Shown here piece by piece: positions 41,133-49,519 of a DNA stretch of 64,000 nt (position 1 is its first letter; the number at the start of each line of letters is the position of its first letter). The stretch is from Nitzschia sp. DOCU1 (taxonomy: Eukaryota > Bacillariophyta > Bacillariophyceae > Bacillariales > Bacillariaceae), in contig OX595998.1 of assembly GCA_951394045.1 (NCBI GenBank), forward strand, positions 744,001 to 808,000, read 5' to 3'. The notes beneath the pieces are model-generated. The model was not told where the DNA came from, searched no databases, and saw only the letters and a program-made list of their open reading frames with translations. The translations under genes were made by a program, and so were the position numbers.

Positions 41133-43292
41133 TCAAGCACTAGCTCCCGTAGTAGCTGTTCCTCTACTTTCCTCTCTCGCGGCGCGAGTGGCCAGGCCGG
41201 CTTCGATCCAGCCCTTGAGAGTGGCCTTGTCTGCGGCTGTGAGGGGTGTGTGGCTTGCCGCACGTCCGCAGCCAGTGAAACACTGTCCCCTTACGTGCCA
41301 CGAAAGACAAGCGACCTTTCCGTTGGACAACCGCGGTGGCTCCGCTTCGGCCGCGCCCGCCGGGGCGATGGCTCGGAGAAACTTCTTGATGGTTCCAAAA
41401 GTGTCGCCGAGTGCCTTTACTTCCGGGTCAGTGGCCAAGTTCTTCGCCTCAGTCTGGGTACTAGGCGAAGGGTGAACCGAGATAACACTGTTGGCCGGCG
41501 AAGTGGCTACCGATACGGGATTGGACCGCGTTCCCCCAGTGCGGCCCGAGACCGGAGTTCCTGGGCCTGTGGCCAGGCCAGAACCGGCTGGACGGTAGGC
41601 AAGAGGCAACGTAGGTGGCGTCCATGCCAGGCGGCGTATGTTGCTCTGGAGGTCGAAGAACCTTGGGACATCGACGTGGCCTCTAGGGGTTGCAGCACAG
41701 CGCTCCCAGTAATCTTGGAGTTCGCTGCGAATGGCGCAGAGGTACTTGACATAAATCAAGCCCTTACCACCATGATCCCCATCCAGGTCTCCTAGACGAT
41801 TTTCCACGCTTCTCCATCCCTCCACAATCTCGCGATTGAAGGTTTGGAAGATGGCGGAATTTCTCCCCGCCACCACCGCTAGTAGAACGGCGAAGGCCTC
41901 GAGTGTCTTGCGTGCGGCTCTTTCGCTGGTGGGGAAGAGGATGGTCTTGGCCCTCTGTAGTTCCCTTACGTCGCTGAGCTGGGCCGCGTTGGCGCCGCCT
42001 TCAAGCAACATCTGTTGCTCTTCCAGCAGACGGCGCGCTTGGGTTCCACGTTCGTCGCCCGCAAGGACGAGGAAGGGGTTTATACCCCGTTCGGGCACGT
42101 AGTCCGTGGGGGCGCGAAACTCGAGGCGCTCCAGAGTGCCCCAAATCTCGGTGGTTGCCAGCGGAGTCTCGTAGTGGAGTTCGTTGGCAGTGGTGTCGAA
42201 GAGGGCTTGGAGAACGGCTAGCTTCTCGCTCTTGCCGGCGTTCGCCATTGCCCCGTAGAGGCTCGGTAGTTGCTCCTCAGTCTCACAGCGGGTCAAACGC
42301 AAGAGCGTCTCGTGCGTGAGCTTCCACTTGGAGCTGGGTTTCTTCGAACTGTCGCCTTCTTCGGCGCGTCCTTGAGGTTGCTGTGCGGCCATGACCTCGG
42401 CCCAGATACGCATCATCTCGAGGCTGGTGTCATTTCCAGCGGCGGGGCCACGCTCTCCAGTACTGGGCGCGGGCGCGACCGCGGGCTGGTTCCATGCCGG
42501 AAGGTCCGACTTCACCACAACAACCAACCTGTTCATGAGTTCCGCGTCCATGTTAACAGGTGAAGGTAGCGTGGAGCGTTCTACCCTGACTCGGCCACCG
42601 GAAGTTCCAACGACACGTAACCAGTTCTTGATCGGCTCGAAGTCATCGCGCTGTGCTTCGCTCAAGGTTTGGAGATAAGCCTCGAGCTTGACAATCAGCT
42701 GTCCCACCTTGACGTCGGAGCGGCAGAAGAGCGCCGCGACTTGGGGAGGCAGGTACATTCCATGACGGACCCTCACCGTGTCGAAGACACCGGCAGGTGC
42801 GTCGTTGGGGACACTTTCCATCGGGTCATCCGCGCCATCGTTGCTAGTGTAATGCAACACGTAGTTTGCCCACGGGTGGACCTTGACGTCACCGGGGAGA
42901 ACATCGAAGATCTTTGCTGGCAAGTACACAGCTTGGGGAGCTTGTGCTCCGACGACGTCCATCTTGAACATGACGACCTTGTCGTGCCATTCGCGTGCGT
43001 TTGGATTTCCAAGTGCTTGGGGGAAGACCATAGCTCGGTGATAGAACACGACGGGGGCGGTGTCCTTCGAGACAGAGACGTACACGTGCGGCATCTCGTC
43101 CCAAGTTCGCTTGACTTCATCGTACAAGGCGGCGCCGGACTTCCAAGTAGTCTCGTCCGCGGTAGCGAACAACTTGTACACTTCGGCTTGCTCCCCAAAA
43201 CGGGCGTGACGCCAGTCGACGTTCTCGTAGAGGGAATGGTAAGTGGCGGGGGCCTCGGCTAGCGAGGCAGCGGCTTCAGCAAAACGGACCAT
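41133..43292 (-). CDS. retrotransposon Gag-like protein
   Basis: About 719 aa from the ATG at 43292 (MVRFAEAAAS). The body is mainly helical with no recognisable enzymatic motif. Near the C-terminus is a single Cys/His cluster, C-L-S-W-H-V-R-G-Q-C-F-T-G-C-x5-H, which could form a zinc finger for nucleic-acid binding. An intrinsically disordered Ser/Thr/Gly linker precedes it. It sits first after A1 and ends in UGA, in phase with the RT frame. Assignment as Gag rests on position and the zinc knuckle-like cluster, not on a recognised Gag fold. Confidence 0.75.
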   Translation of the reverse strand: MVRFAEAAASLAEAPATYHSLYENVDWRHARFGEQAEVYKLFATADETTWKSGAALYDEVKRTWDEMPHVYVSVSKDTAPVVFYHRAMVFPQALGNPNAREWHDKVVMFKMDVVGAQAPQAVYLPAKIFDVLPGDVKVHPWANYVLHYTSNDGADDPMESVPNDAPAGVFDTVRVRHGMYLPPQVAALFCRSDVKVGQLIVKLEAYLQTLSEAQRDDFEPIKNWLRVVGTSGGRVRVERSTLPSPVNMDAELMNRLVVVVKSDLPAWNQPAVAPAPSTGERGPAAGNDTSLEMMRIWAEVMAAQQPQGRAEEGDSSKKPSSKWKLTHETLLRLTRCETEEQLPSLYGAMANAGKSEKLAVLQALFDTTANELHYETPLATTEIWGTLERLEFRAPTDYVPERGINPFLVLAGDERGTQARRLLEEQQMLLEGGANAAQLSDVRELQRAKTILFPTSERAARKTLEAFAVLLAVVAGRNSAIFQTFNREIVEGWRSVENRLGDLDGDHGGKGLIYVKYLCAIRSELQDYWERCAATPRGHVDVPRFFDLQSNIRRLAWTPPTLPLAYRPAGSGLATGPGTPVSGRTGGTRSNPVSVATSPANSVISVHPSPSTQTEAKNLATDPEVKALGDTFGTIKKFLRAIAPAGAAEAEPPRLSNGKVACLSWHVRGQCFTGCGRAASHTPLTAADKATLKGWIEAGLATRAAREESRGTATTGASA

Positions 43293-43297
43293 TGCTA

Positions 43298-43536
43298 GGT
43301 TAATCAATCGTAAACTATCTCTCTGCTAGGGTCAGCTTGAAAGCAAGCCTCTCTTCTCAGTTCTTGCTATCGATAGCAAGAAGAAAAAGTTTATGGCTGT
43401 TGTCGTTCAACACGTAGTATCGTACTTTTCTTCTCCTACCTTTCTTCCTTTTAGTAGGTCGGTAGAAAGGTAGTTCGAAATTCGATCCGGGTTCCCCGGT
43501 CCATTCGCCGTCCGTTCTCTCCGCGGTTACTAGTAG
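43298..43536 (-). repeat. split direct repeat A1 of the YR retrotransposon
   Basis: About 239 bp, matching 37618-37856 (A2) at a constant offset of 5,680 bp. This is the element's 5' terminus. The gag ATG (43292) lies just inside its inner edge, so the promoter is expected inside A1. Confidence 0.9.
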
Positions 43537-43731
43537 TGATTGGTATGTTGGAACACATACCTTGGGCGGGAGGACAGATGATGAATGTGACTCGTACGAC
43601 TACGACCGTTTCAGTTAGCCAAGAGCGTGTGTAACACATTAAAAAACATCAAATACGAAGATTTTTTAATTGACCTGCGAGGCGGGCGTGTCACCTGGCT
43701 GTCGAAGCCTCACAAAAAGACAGGCTTCAGG
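43537..43731. promoter_or_regulatory. short gap between retroelement end and RdRP gene
   Basis: Only 195 bp separate the A1 terminus from the first ATG of the RdRP frame. Unless the gene starts further downstream (ATG 43813), its promoter must lie here or inside the retroelement. Confidence 0.45.
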
Positions 43732-46700
43732 ATGAGAAGACGTTTTTCGCCGTCCCGACCTAGTAAATCTGATGATAGAGCTCATTCGTTGCCATTATTT
43801 ATTATCATCACCATGCCTATGCTCACAAGGCTACGACGTCGTCTGAACCTCAGAACTTGGCGCAGGCGCTCGGCTCCAGAGAAGGATGAAGATCAATCGA
43901 CGATCTCCAGTAAACCACCAAAGCACGTGTTGATTCAAAAGTCATCGACGGATGGCGCGTCTTCGGCTGTCTCACCGGTCAGCGTCTTTGATGTCGAAAG
44001 GTTTCATCAATCCGGTAGGGATGTCGACTCGAGTGAAAACTCTGTCAAACATGGGACGCCGAAACGGACCACGTCAACTCCTCGTGTTCGGAATCCCCCA
44101 CCATCGAATTCGCCACACGTCCACGACGACGACGTCTCGCAAGCAAGCAGCATCATCTCTCACATCGAGTCAGAACCTCAGGTTTTCAGCAGAACACATG
44201 TCTCCATGTTTGATCAACCTTCTATCCGCACGGAGCAAGCGTGGACTGTGGGGACAACGTCGACTGTTTCGACAACCCCGTCGGCTACCCTGGGAAATCG
44301 GCGGCCACTTGAACAAATCGATGAAAACTTGCCACCGACGCCTTCCACACCCATCCACACACTCAAGCAAAGCCTTTATGACTCTACTTTTTCGCCCAAT
44401 GTTTTCGCGTCAGCTTCGACGAGGGTTGGAAGTCGTCCGGCACGATTGCCTCCCCGAGAAATAACCCCAGTCGTCGATCACGGTGACGCCGTTTTCGCTG
44501 GAGAACAACAAACAACTTGGACTGAAAGCCCGATTCCGTTGCGAAAGAGTTTCATCACCAATATCAAAGGGTCAACAAGGGAGATAGGAGATTCGAGGCA
44601 TAATCCTAATGAAGTCAAAAGTGTGCTATCAAATAGCCACGAGGTCACTCCCACGCCTTCCATTCTTGCCGCGCCTCTGCAGTTGGAGTCTGGCGGTGAA
44701 CCCATTGCAGTCTCGTCGACCCATTTGCCTGGGCAGAGACGTGTGTTAATTATTGGAGGTGCCGATGTGGGCTCGAAGGGAACCGTGATTGGATTGAAAC
44801 GCAAGGGAACCTTGGAAATTCGCTTGGACAACGGCCACACCGTTGGAAAGCTTGTGCGAAGTGTTAAATATTTAGAGGAGGAGGAGGAGCGGCCCGAAGC
44901 AACTGAAGTAGAGAATGAAGCCCCGACATCCGTTTCCTTGATACCTCAAACCGAACGATCAATCAAAGAGAAGAAGGGAACGGCTCCAGTGGCATCGAAA
45001 GAATTCAACGCCCAGCAGACAGTCCATCTTCCAGACCATGCTCGCCAGCCGAATCATTCTGAGCCAATTGATTTCTCTAGAACTGATCATATCGGGCAGA
45101 AAGTGCGGATTACTACGAAAGATCATAAGAATGAGATGGCAGAGATCGTCAAGATAAAGGGCAAGAAGACATTTGAGGTTCGGCTGTTATCAACCGGAAA
45201 GATTCTCACCAAACGTGTCACCAGTTTGGAATTTTGTCAAGAAAAGTTTGCAAAAGCCTTCCTTGAGCCTGTAATTCATTCCACTACCACGACCGTTCCA
45301 CCAAATATTCCCACCGAGGCAACTACTGCGGCAACTTCTGTAGATATGCGTGTTTTCGTGGAAGAAACCCACTCCGATGTGAAACGTCGAGGGGGGGCGC
45401 TTGCCTCAAGGTCTACGACGGGCAACCAAACGACCCCACGCGTTGTGACGCGATCAGGTGCTTTAGTTACTCCTCTCCAAAGCAATTCCCCAGCGACTGC
45501 CGAAAGCCATCCTATATCGGGTAGTGTCTTTGGCCCAAGGCGTCCCACTCGGGATGACAACAGAAGCGGCCGCTCGGATAGAACTGCTCGGACAACACGC
45601 AGCCAGCGGATATTCAATCGTTTCAGACCAGCATCCATGGGCGACACGTTGCGCGTTGGAAACCGAAACGTTGTCCAGATTGTGCTGAGTGATGACATCG
45701 AGAGTAAGCCAAAAGAAATTACTTTTCTCTCTCATTTCCTTGTTGGTCGGATGCTTCGCGTCAAGATCAAAATGGCACGAACTCAAAAATGTTTTGATAA
45801 GAATATTATATTCGATGGCAATAGATATGAACTTGTTTCTGTCAAGATCGACGAAGACAAGGAATCTTCCTGGAAGTTCGAGCGTCCACAAGCAGCGACA
45901 CTTATCTACGCCGACATATCAGATTGTGACGATGGTACTGGTTTTAAAGTTGCCAACTTTCTTTTACAGTTTGGAGACTTTTCGGTTCTTGATGCGCGGA
46001 AAATTGCTGCGAGACTAGATTTGCTTCAAAGTCCTGCACGATTTCCAATCCAAATTGTGAATGCATTCGATTTCTGTGATATCAATGAACACGGCAATGT
46101 TGGCTGTGGGTTTGTCGAGCAAGAGTATCTTCGAAAACTTTGTCAGAAGGGTGGAATGACCAAATCGGCAGCTGCCTTAGTGAGCGCAATTCAGGTTCGC
46201 CTTTTCATTCCCAGCAAAGGAATATTTAAAGGAGTACTACAGAGCAAAAAGATCCTTTCGGGCCCACCTATTCAGCTTCCTCCTTCCATGAAAAAAGTTC
46301 CAGCATCACCGTTTTCTGATCATCATGATCATGCATTCATCTTGGTATGTCAAGCAGGTGTACATCCATCACCGGGCGGGGCCAATGACTACATTGGTCG
46401 AAAACTGGATCCGAGCCGTAAGCCACCGCCAGAGAAGTCATTCACGGCCGCAATCAAGAAACCACTGTCGGACATGGTATTAGACCTGTGGAAAAGCCTG
46501 AAGGTTCCCTCCCGTGAAATTATCAAGTACAAGAAGGAAAGCGTCAAGCCCGAACGACGCAATCATGCTTGGGTTGTGGGCGTAGCTGATCCAACTGGTT
46601 CGTTGCCAGCGGGCCGCATATTTATTCCTGGTATGGGAGCATTACAGCCAGCTCGACTGTTTGTCACTCGATCACCTTGCTTGAAGCATGATGATGCAAG

Positions 46701-47238
46701 GCTCTTGAAGACTGTCAATAAAAAGCCGGGCCAAATGACCCAAGAACAGTGGGATGAACTCCAGTCATTGCCGTTTGGATCGATCGTCTTTTCAAATCCT
46801 GAACAAGATTCCATGTCCATGCCTGAACGTATCGCTTGTGGTGATCTTGACGGCGACTTGTATTTGATTTGCTGGGATGAAATTATTGTATCTCACATGA
46901 CCGATGTGGAGCCTATGCCTGATTTGCGAATGGTGGACGATGGGGTCTTGAAAGTGAAGGATCGACCCAACCCGAACTGGCTGGAAGAGGCCCACGAAAT
47001 AATGACACAGGCTGGTTTTACAAACGAAATGGGAAGGCTTGTAGGGGCATTGTACAAGCTCTCAGAGAAAATTGCCAAGAGTTCTCCTTATTTCAAACGA
47101 GATCCAGACGCCATTGCCCTTGCGACAGCGTATAACGACGCTCTCGAATTCAGAAAGCACGGTAATACCATCCAAGTGCCACGACATTTACAGAAGGATC
47201 TTGCCAAAAATCTGCACCATCTTGTAACGTTCATATAA
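43732..47238 (+). CDS. cellular RNA-dependent RNA polymerase (RDR family)
   Basis: 1,168 aa from the ATG at 43732 (MRRRFSPSRP); ATG 43813 is an alternative. The C-terminal half has the motifs of eukaryotic RdRPs: GNVGCGFVEQEYL, A-I-Q-V-R-L-F-I-P-S-K-G, G-V-A-D-P-T-G-S-L-P-A-G-R-I-F, VTRSPCLKHDDAR, and the catalytic I-A-C-G-D-L-D-G-D-L-Y-L-I-C-W-D (DLDGD at about residue 1038; its Asp residues bind magnesium). These enzymes make double-stranded RNA for Dicer-dependent silencing. The N-terminal 350 residues are disordered, followed by two short beta modules (DNA about 44734-44880 and 45088-45240) that resemble KOW/Tudor-like SH3 folds. The frame is intact and intron-free. Confidence 0.88.
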   Translation: MRRRFSPSRPSKSDDRAHSLPLFIIITMPMLTRLRRRLNLRTWRRRSAPEKDEDQSTISSKPPKHVLIQKSSTDGASSAVSPVSVFDVERFHQSGRDVDSSENSVKHGTPKRTTSTPRVRNPPPSNSPHVHDDDVSQASSIISHIESEPQVFSRTHVSMFDQPSIRTEQAWTVGTTSTVSTTPSATLGNRRPLEQIDENLPPTPSTPIHTLKQSLYDSTFSPNVFASASTRVGSRPARLPPREITPVVDHGDAVFAGEQQTTWTESPIPLRKSFITNIKGSTREIGDSRHNPNEVKSVLSNSHEVTPTPSILAAPLQLESGGEPIAVSSTHLPGQRRVLIIGGADVGSKGTVIGLKRKGTLEIRLDNGHTVGKLVRSVKYLEEEEERPEATEVENEAPTSVSLIPQTERSIKEKKGTAPVASKEFNAQQTVHLPDHARQPNHSEPIDFSRTDHIGQKVRITTKDHKNEMAEIVKIKGKKTFEVRLLSTGKILTKRVTSLEFCQEKFAKAFLEPVIHSTTTTVPPNIPTEATTAATSVDMRVFVEETHSDVKRRGGALASRSTTGNQTTPRVVTRSGALVTPLQSNSPATAESHPISGSVFGPRRPTRDDNRSGRSDRTARTTRSQRIFNRFRPASMGDTLRVGNRNVVQIVLSDDIESKPKEITFLSHFLVGRMLRVKIKMARTQKCFDKNIIFDGNRYELVSVKIDEDKESSWKFERPQAATLIYADISDCDDGTGFKVANFLLQFGDFSVLDARKIAARLDLLQSPARFPIQIVNAFDFCDINEHGNVGCGFVEQEYLRKLCQKGGMTKSAAALVSAIQVRLFIPSKGIFKGVLQSKKILSGPPIQLPPSMKKVPASPFSDHHDHAFILVCQAGVHPSPGGANDYIGRKLDPSRKPPPEKSFTAAIKKPLSDMVLDLWKSLKVPSREIIKYKKESVKPERRNHAWVVGVADPTGSLPAGRIFIPGMGALQPARLFVTRSPCLKHDDARLLKTVNKKPGQMTQEQWDELQSLPFGSIVFSNPEQDSMSMPERIACGDLDGDLYLICWDEIIVSHMTDVEPMPDLRMVDDGVLKVKDRPNPNWLEEAHEIMTQAGFTNEMGRLVGALYKLSEKIAKSSPYFKRDPDAIALATAYNDALEFRKHGNTIQVPRHLQKDLAKNLHHLVTFI

Positions 47239-47462
47239 TCATTTTTCGTTTTGGGGGGAAACTGGAGGTCCCGAGTGCGATTCCAATAATGCCAAGCAAC
47301 ATTCTGAACATTGCGCAATAATCAATGATTAGCAGCACGAATATCGGGGAAATGCCTTACAAAAAGGAGCTCTAAGTTGCGAGATAATTCCACAAACCGG
47401 CTGGATTTGTGGGGAATTTCAAACAGCGGCAACGATCGAGAGCATCGTGATCATGGGTTTGA

Positions 47463-49115
47463 TTAACACAGATACGGACTACTCAAGCACGAATACCCGC
47501 TAGCAACGCCTCCTTCATCAATGTGGCTGAACTTGCTTCTCAAGAGAAATCCAGCTGATTCGTTTTGGACGACCAGGCCGTCTGCATCCGTGACAATGGT
47601 CGCATAGCAACCCAATTCAGAGACGCTCTCTCCCGTCCCTTCGACTTTCCCTCCTCTAAGCAAGATAGCGCGCTGCTGTGGCGGGAATAAACGTTCCATC
47701 AATATGAACTCGGCGAGTTTGCTTCCCAGCTTCAGTGAGCCATCGCTGCCAATCGATGAGTTTTCTCTTATTTTCGACTGCATATTATCGCCATAGAAAT
47801 TGTACCCCCCGCCTTCTCTCTGCGGCTTGAGAACATAGTTGGCTTGTTTTCCCTCAAGAACTTCTCTTGCAGCTCCCAAGTCTTCCGCGGTCGCATCGTC
47901 GCCCATACTGTAAAGTCCAGCGAAACAGGAACGCATATTCTCGACCCTTCCTTTATCGTCAGCGGCCGAGAAGAATCTTTCTAGAATGCCGGGGCGTGCA
48001 AGTTCTTGCTGCACTTTTTTGGTTCCCGCCAAGTGATAGCCCAATGATGGGCACTTGGCCGCCCGTGAGTTTTCGAGTTTGAGCCTCGCCTGCCATTCTA
48101 CCCCTTCGTCGCCACCAGGGTAGTCGGCGGGCGCATAACCAGCCCGATAATAAACGATTGCAATTTCTTTTCCATCAAGGGTTAGTGAACCGTCCTCAGC
48201 TAGCTTGATTTCCGAGTGCGCTTTGGTCAGCGACATTCTCACAACAGGTATGTTGTGATCTTCAAAAAGACGAAACTCCAGCATGCGTTGGTCTACAGTA
48301 TTGGTTTCGCCCTCTTGGACGACGAATAAAACAATAATGTTGGAAGCATCGCCGTCTCTTGAAAATCTTTGAACATAACGATCGTAGGCCACGGAAATGG
48401 CGAGTGGGATGCGCTCCAAGGTAGGGTTTTCTGGAACACCGGGGGCGGGTTCATTGGTTGACGACGAGACAATCTTTCGGTTAATCTCCAAAAACTCATT
48501 CACCTCCTCTCGAAATCGTGTGGTCAAGTAGCGATGGAGGCTGAATATTCGCGAAGAAAGACCCGCAAAAGAAGCCGCGATAGTGTTCAACTCAACCTGC
48601 TTCAGCTGATAGGGTTCGTCTTCGCTCTGCGCATGAAGCATGTAGTCGCTACGGTGGATCCCAAGTCGATCGGCTAGGTTTGCCGGGCTGTCCTTGGGCC
48701 CGTCGACATAGACTTGCTTGTAAAGCTTCAGAATTTTTCCAGTGAAGGGATCTGTTTCAGCAACTGGCCCCAGCGTACGCTCGAGGAAGTCGGGGTCTTG
48801 GCTCACGCGGTCAACCAATTCATTAAAGTCGGTCGCGACGGACTGGGCCTTCGCAAACGCTTCTTTCGGGTAGGCGTTTGGCAACAGTGACATCGGGGCG
48901 CATTCAAAAAACGTGCTCGTCGGGTCATCGGGTCGCTTACGCTCGATTTGAATGCCTGAGGCCGAAGCGTAGGCATTGGCACTTGCTGCGAGAGCTTCAA
49001 GAGGCACAAGATCCGCCATTGTCGGAGCACTCAAGGCGGCAGCAACGTTGTGGCGTAGATTGACAAGTGTGGTAGTGAAGGCAACTATTGAGCTTAAAGA
49101 GAGCCCGCCTTTCAT
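47463..49115 (-). CDS. GSS: glutathione synthetase (eukaryotic type)
   Basis: 550 aa from the ATG at 49115; from the ATG at 49019 (MADLVPLEAL) it would be 518 aa, closer to the usual ~475-500. The enzyme joins gamma-glutamylcysteine and glycine with ATP. Family features seen: NELVDRVSQD near the N-terminus, the substrate/ATP region V-E-L-N-T-I-A-A-S-F-A-G-L, VYYRAGYAP, SLGYHLAGTKKVQQEL, ANYVLKPQREGGGYNFYG (ATP-grasp Gly-rich loop) and the ending G-G-V-A-S-G-Y-S-C-L-S-S-P-Y-L. The extra N-terminal segment of the longer form (MKGGLSLSSIVAFTTTLV) is hydrophobic and might be a targeting sequence. The frame remains open to 49553, but that part is antisense to CC4's start. Confidence 0.88.
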   Translation of the reverse strand: MKGGLSLSSIVAFTTTLVNLRHNVAAALSAPTMADLVPLEALAASANAYASASGIQIERKRPDDPTSTFFECAPMSLLPNAYPKEAFAKAQSVATDFNELVDRVSQDPDFLERTLGPVAETDPFTGKILKLYKQVYVDGPKDSPANLADRLGIHRSDYMLHAQSEDEPYQLKQVELNTIAASFAGLSSRIFSLHRYLTTRFREEVNEFLEINRKIVSSSTNEPAPGVPENPTLERIPLAISVAYDRYVQRFSRDGDASNIIVLFVVQEGETNTVDQRMLEFRLFEDHNIPVVRMSLTKAHSEIKLAEDGSLTLDGKEIAIVYYRAGYAPADYPGGDEGVEWQARLKLENSRAAKCPSLGYHLAGTKKVQQELARPGILERFFSAADDKGRVENMRSCFAGLYSMGDDATAEDLGAAREVLEGKQANYVLKPQREGGGYNFYGDNMQSKIRENSSIGSDGSLKLGSKLAEFILMERLFPPQQRAILLRGGKVEGTGESVSELGCYATIVTDADGLVVQNESAGFLLRSKFSHIDEGGVASGYSCLSSPYLC

Positions 49116-49519
49116 ATTATGACGGAGGCTGACAAGGAGACGTCTCTCGTTCACGTGATGCGCTTTTGAGGGAGGATAATGAAAGCGTTGTGACGATGCA
49201 TGGGAACCGAATAGACAACGAGGAGCCGACTTATTAAAGAAGCTGTAGCTATCGTCTTGGGTCGGACTTCGCGGAGGTGTGCGTATTGTGTTGTGATCGC
49301 GCGTCTTCCATTGAAATTGTGTGTGACCGCGCACCCGCCGCGTGCGTTGGATCAGAAAACGATCCTCATGTACGGATATATGCATGAGAAATTTTGAGCG
49401 TGCCGTCGTGACTTCTGAACCCTCACTATTTTTTCGTTTTGGTGGGATTGATGCAGCTATCGGTAGCTCCCGATGAGAGGATTGGGCACATTCTGCTGCT
49501 GTTAGAAAGAGTTGCAACC
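49116..49519. promoter_or_regulatory. divergent intergenic region, glutathione synthetase and CC4
   Basis: About 400 bp between two opposed start codons, presumably holding both promoters. Both frames extend into it without stops, but neither gives a convincing N-terminus. Confidence 0.45.

Larger units (their letters stand above)
36360..43536 (-). mobile_element. tyrosine-recombinase retrotransposon with split direct repeats (Ngaro/PAT-like)
   Basis: Read on the minus strand the order is A1 (43536-43298), gag, RT/RNase H, tyrosine recombinase, B1 (37990-37859), A2 (37856-37618), B2 (37598-36360, interrupted by a 1.1-kb insertion). A1 and A2 are about 239 bp and essentially identical; B1 and B2 are 132 bp and essentially identical. 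Split direct repeats plus a YR in place of a DDE integrase are the established hallmark of PAT/Ngaro-type elements in the DIRS order. No methyltransferase frame is visible, which favours an Ngaro-like arrangement. All three frames are long and the repeats nearly identical, so the insertion is recent and may have been active until the MITE entered B2. Confidence 0.88.

Noticed and set aside
41067..41795. Plus-strand 242-codon frame antisense to gag
   Set aside because: Cys/Arg/Ser-rich shadow of a GC-rich coding strand; the gag frame is three times longer and ends with a zinc-finger-like cluster.
36360..43536. The element considered as a Gypsy/Copia LTR retrotransposon
   Set aside because: There is no DDE integrase or aspartic protease motif, a tyrosine recombinase is present, and the repeats are split A/B rather than simple LTRs.
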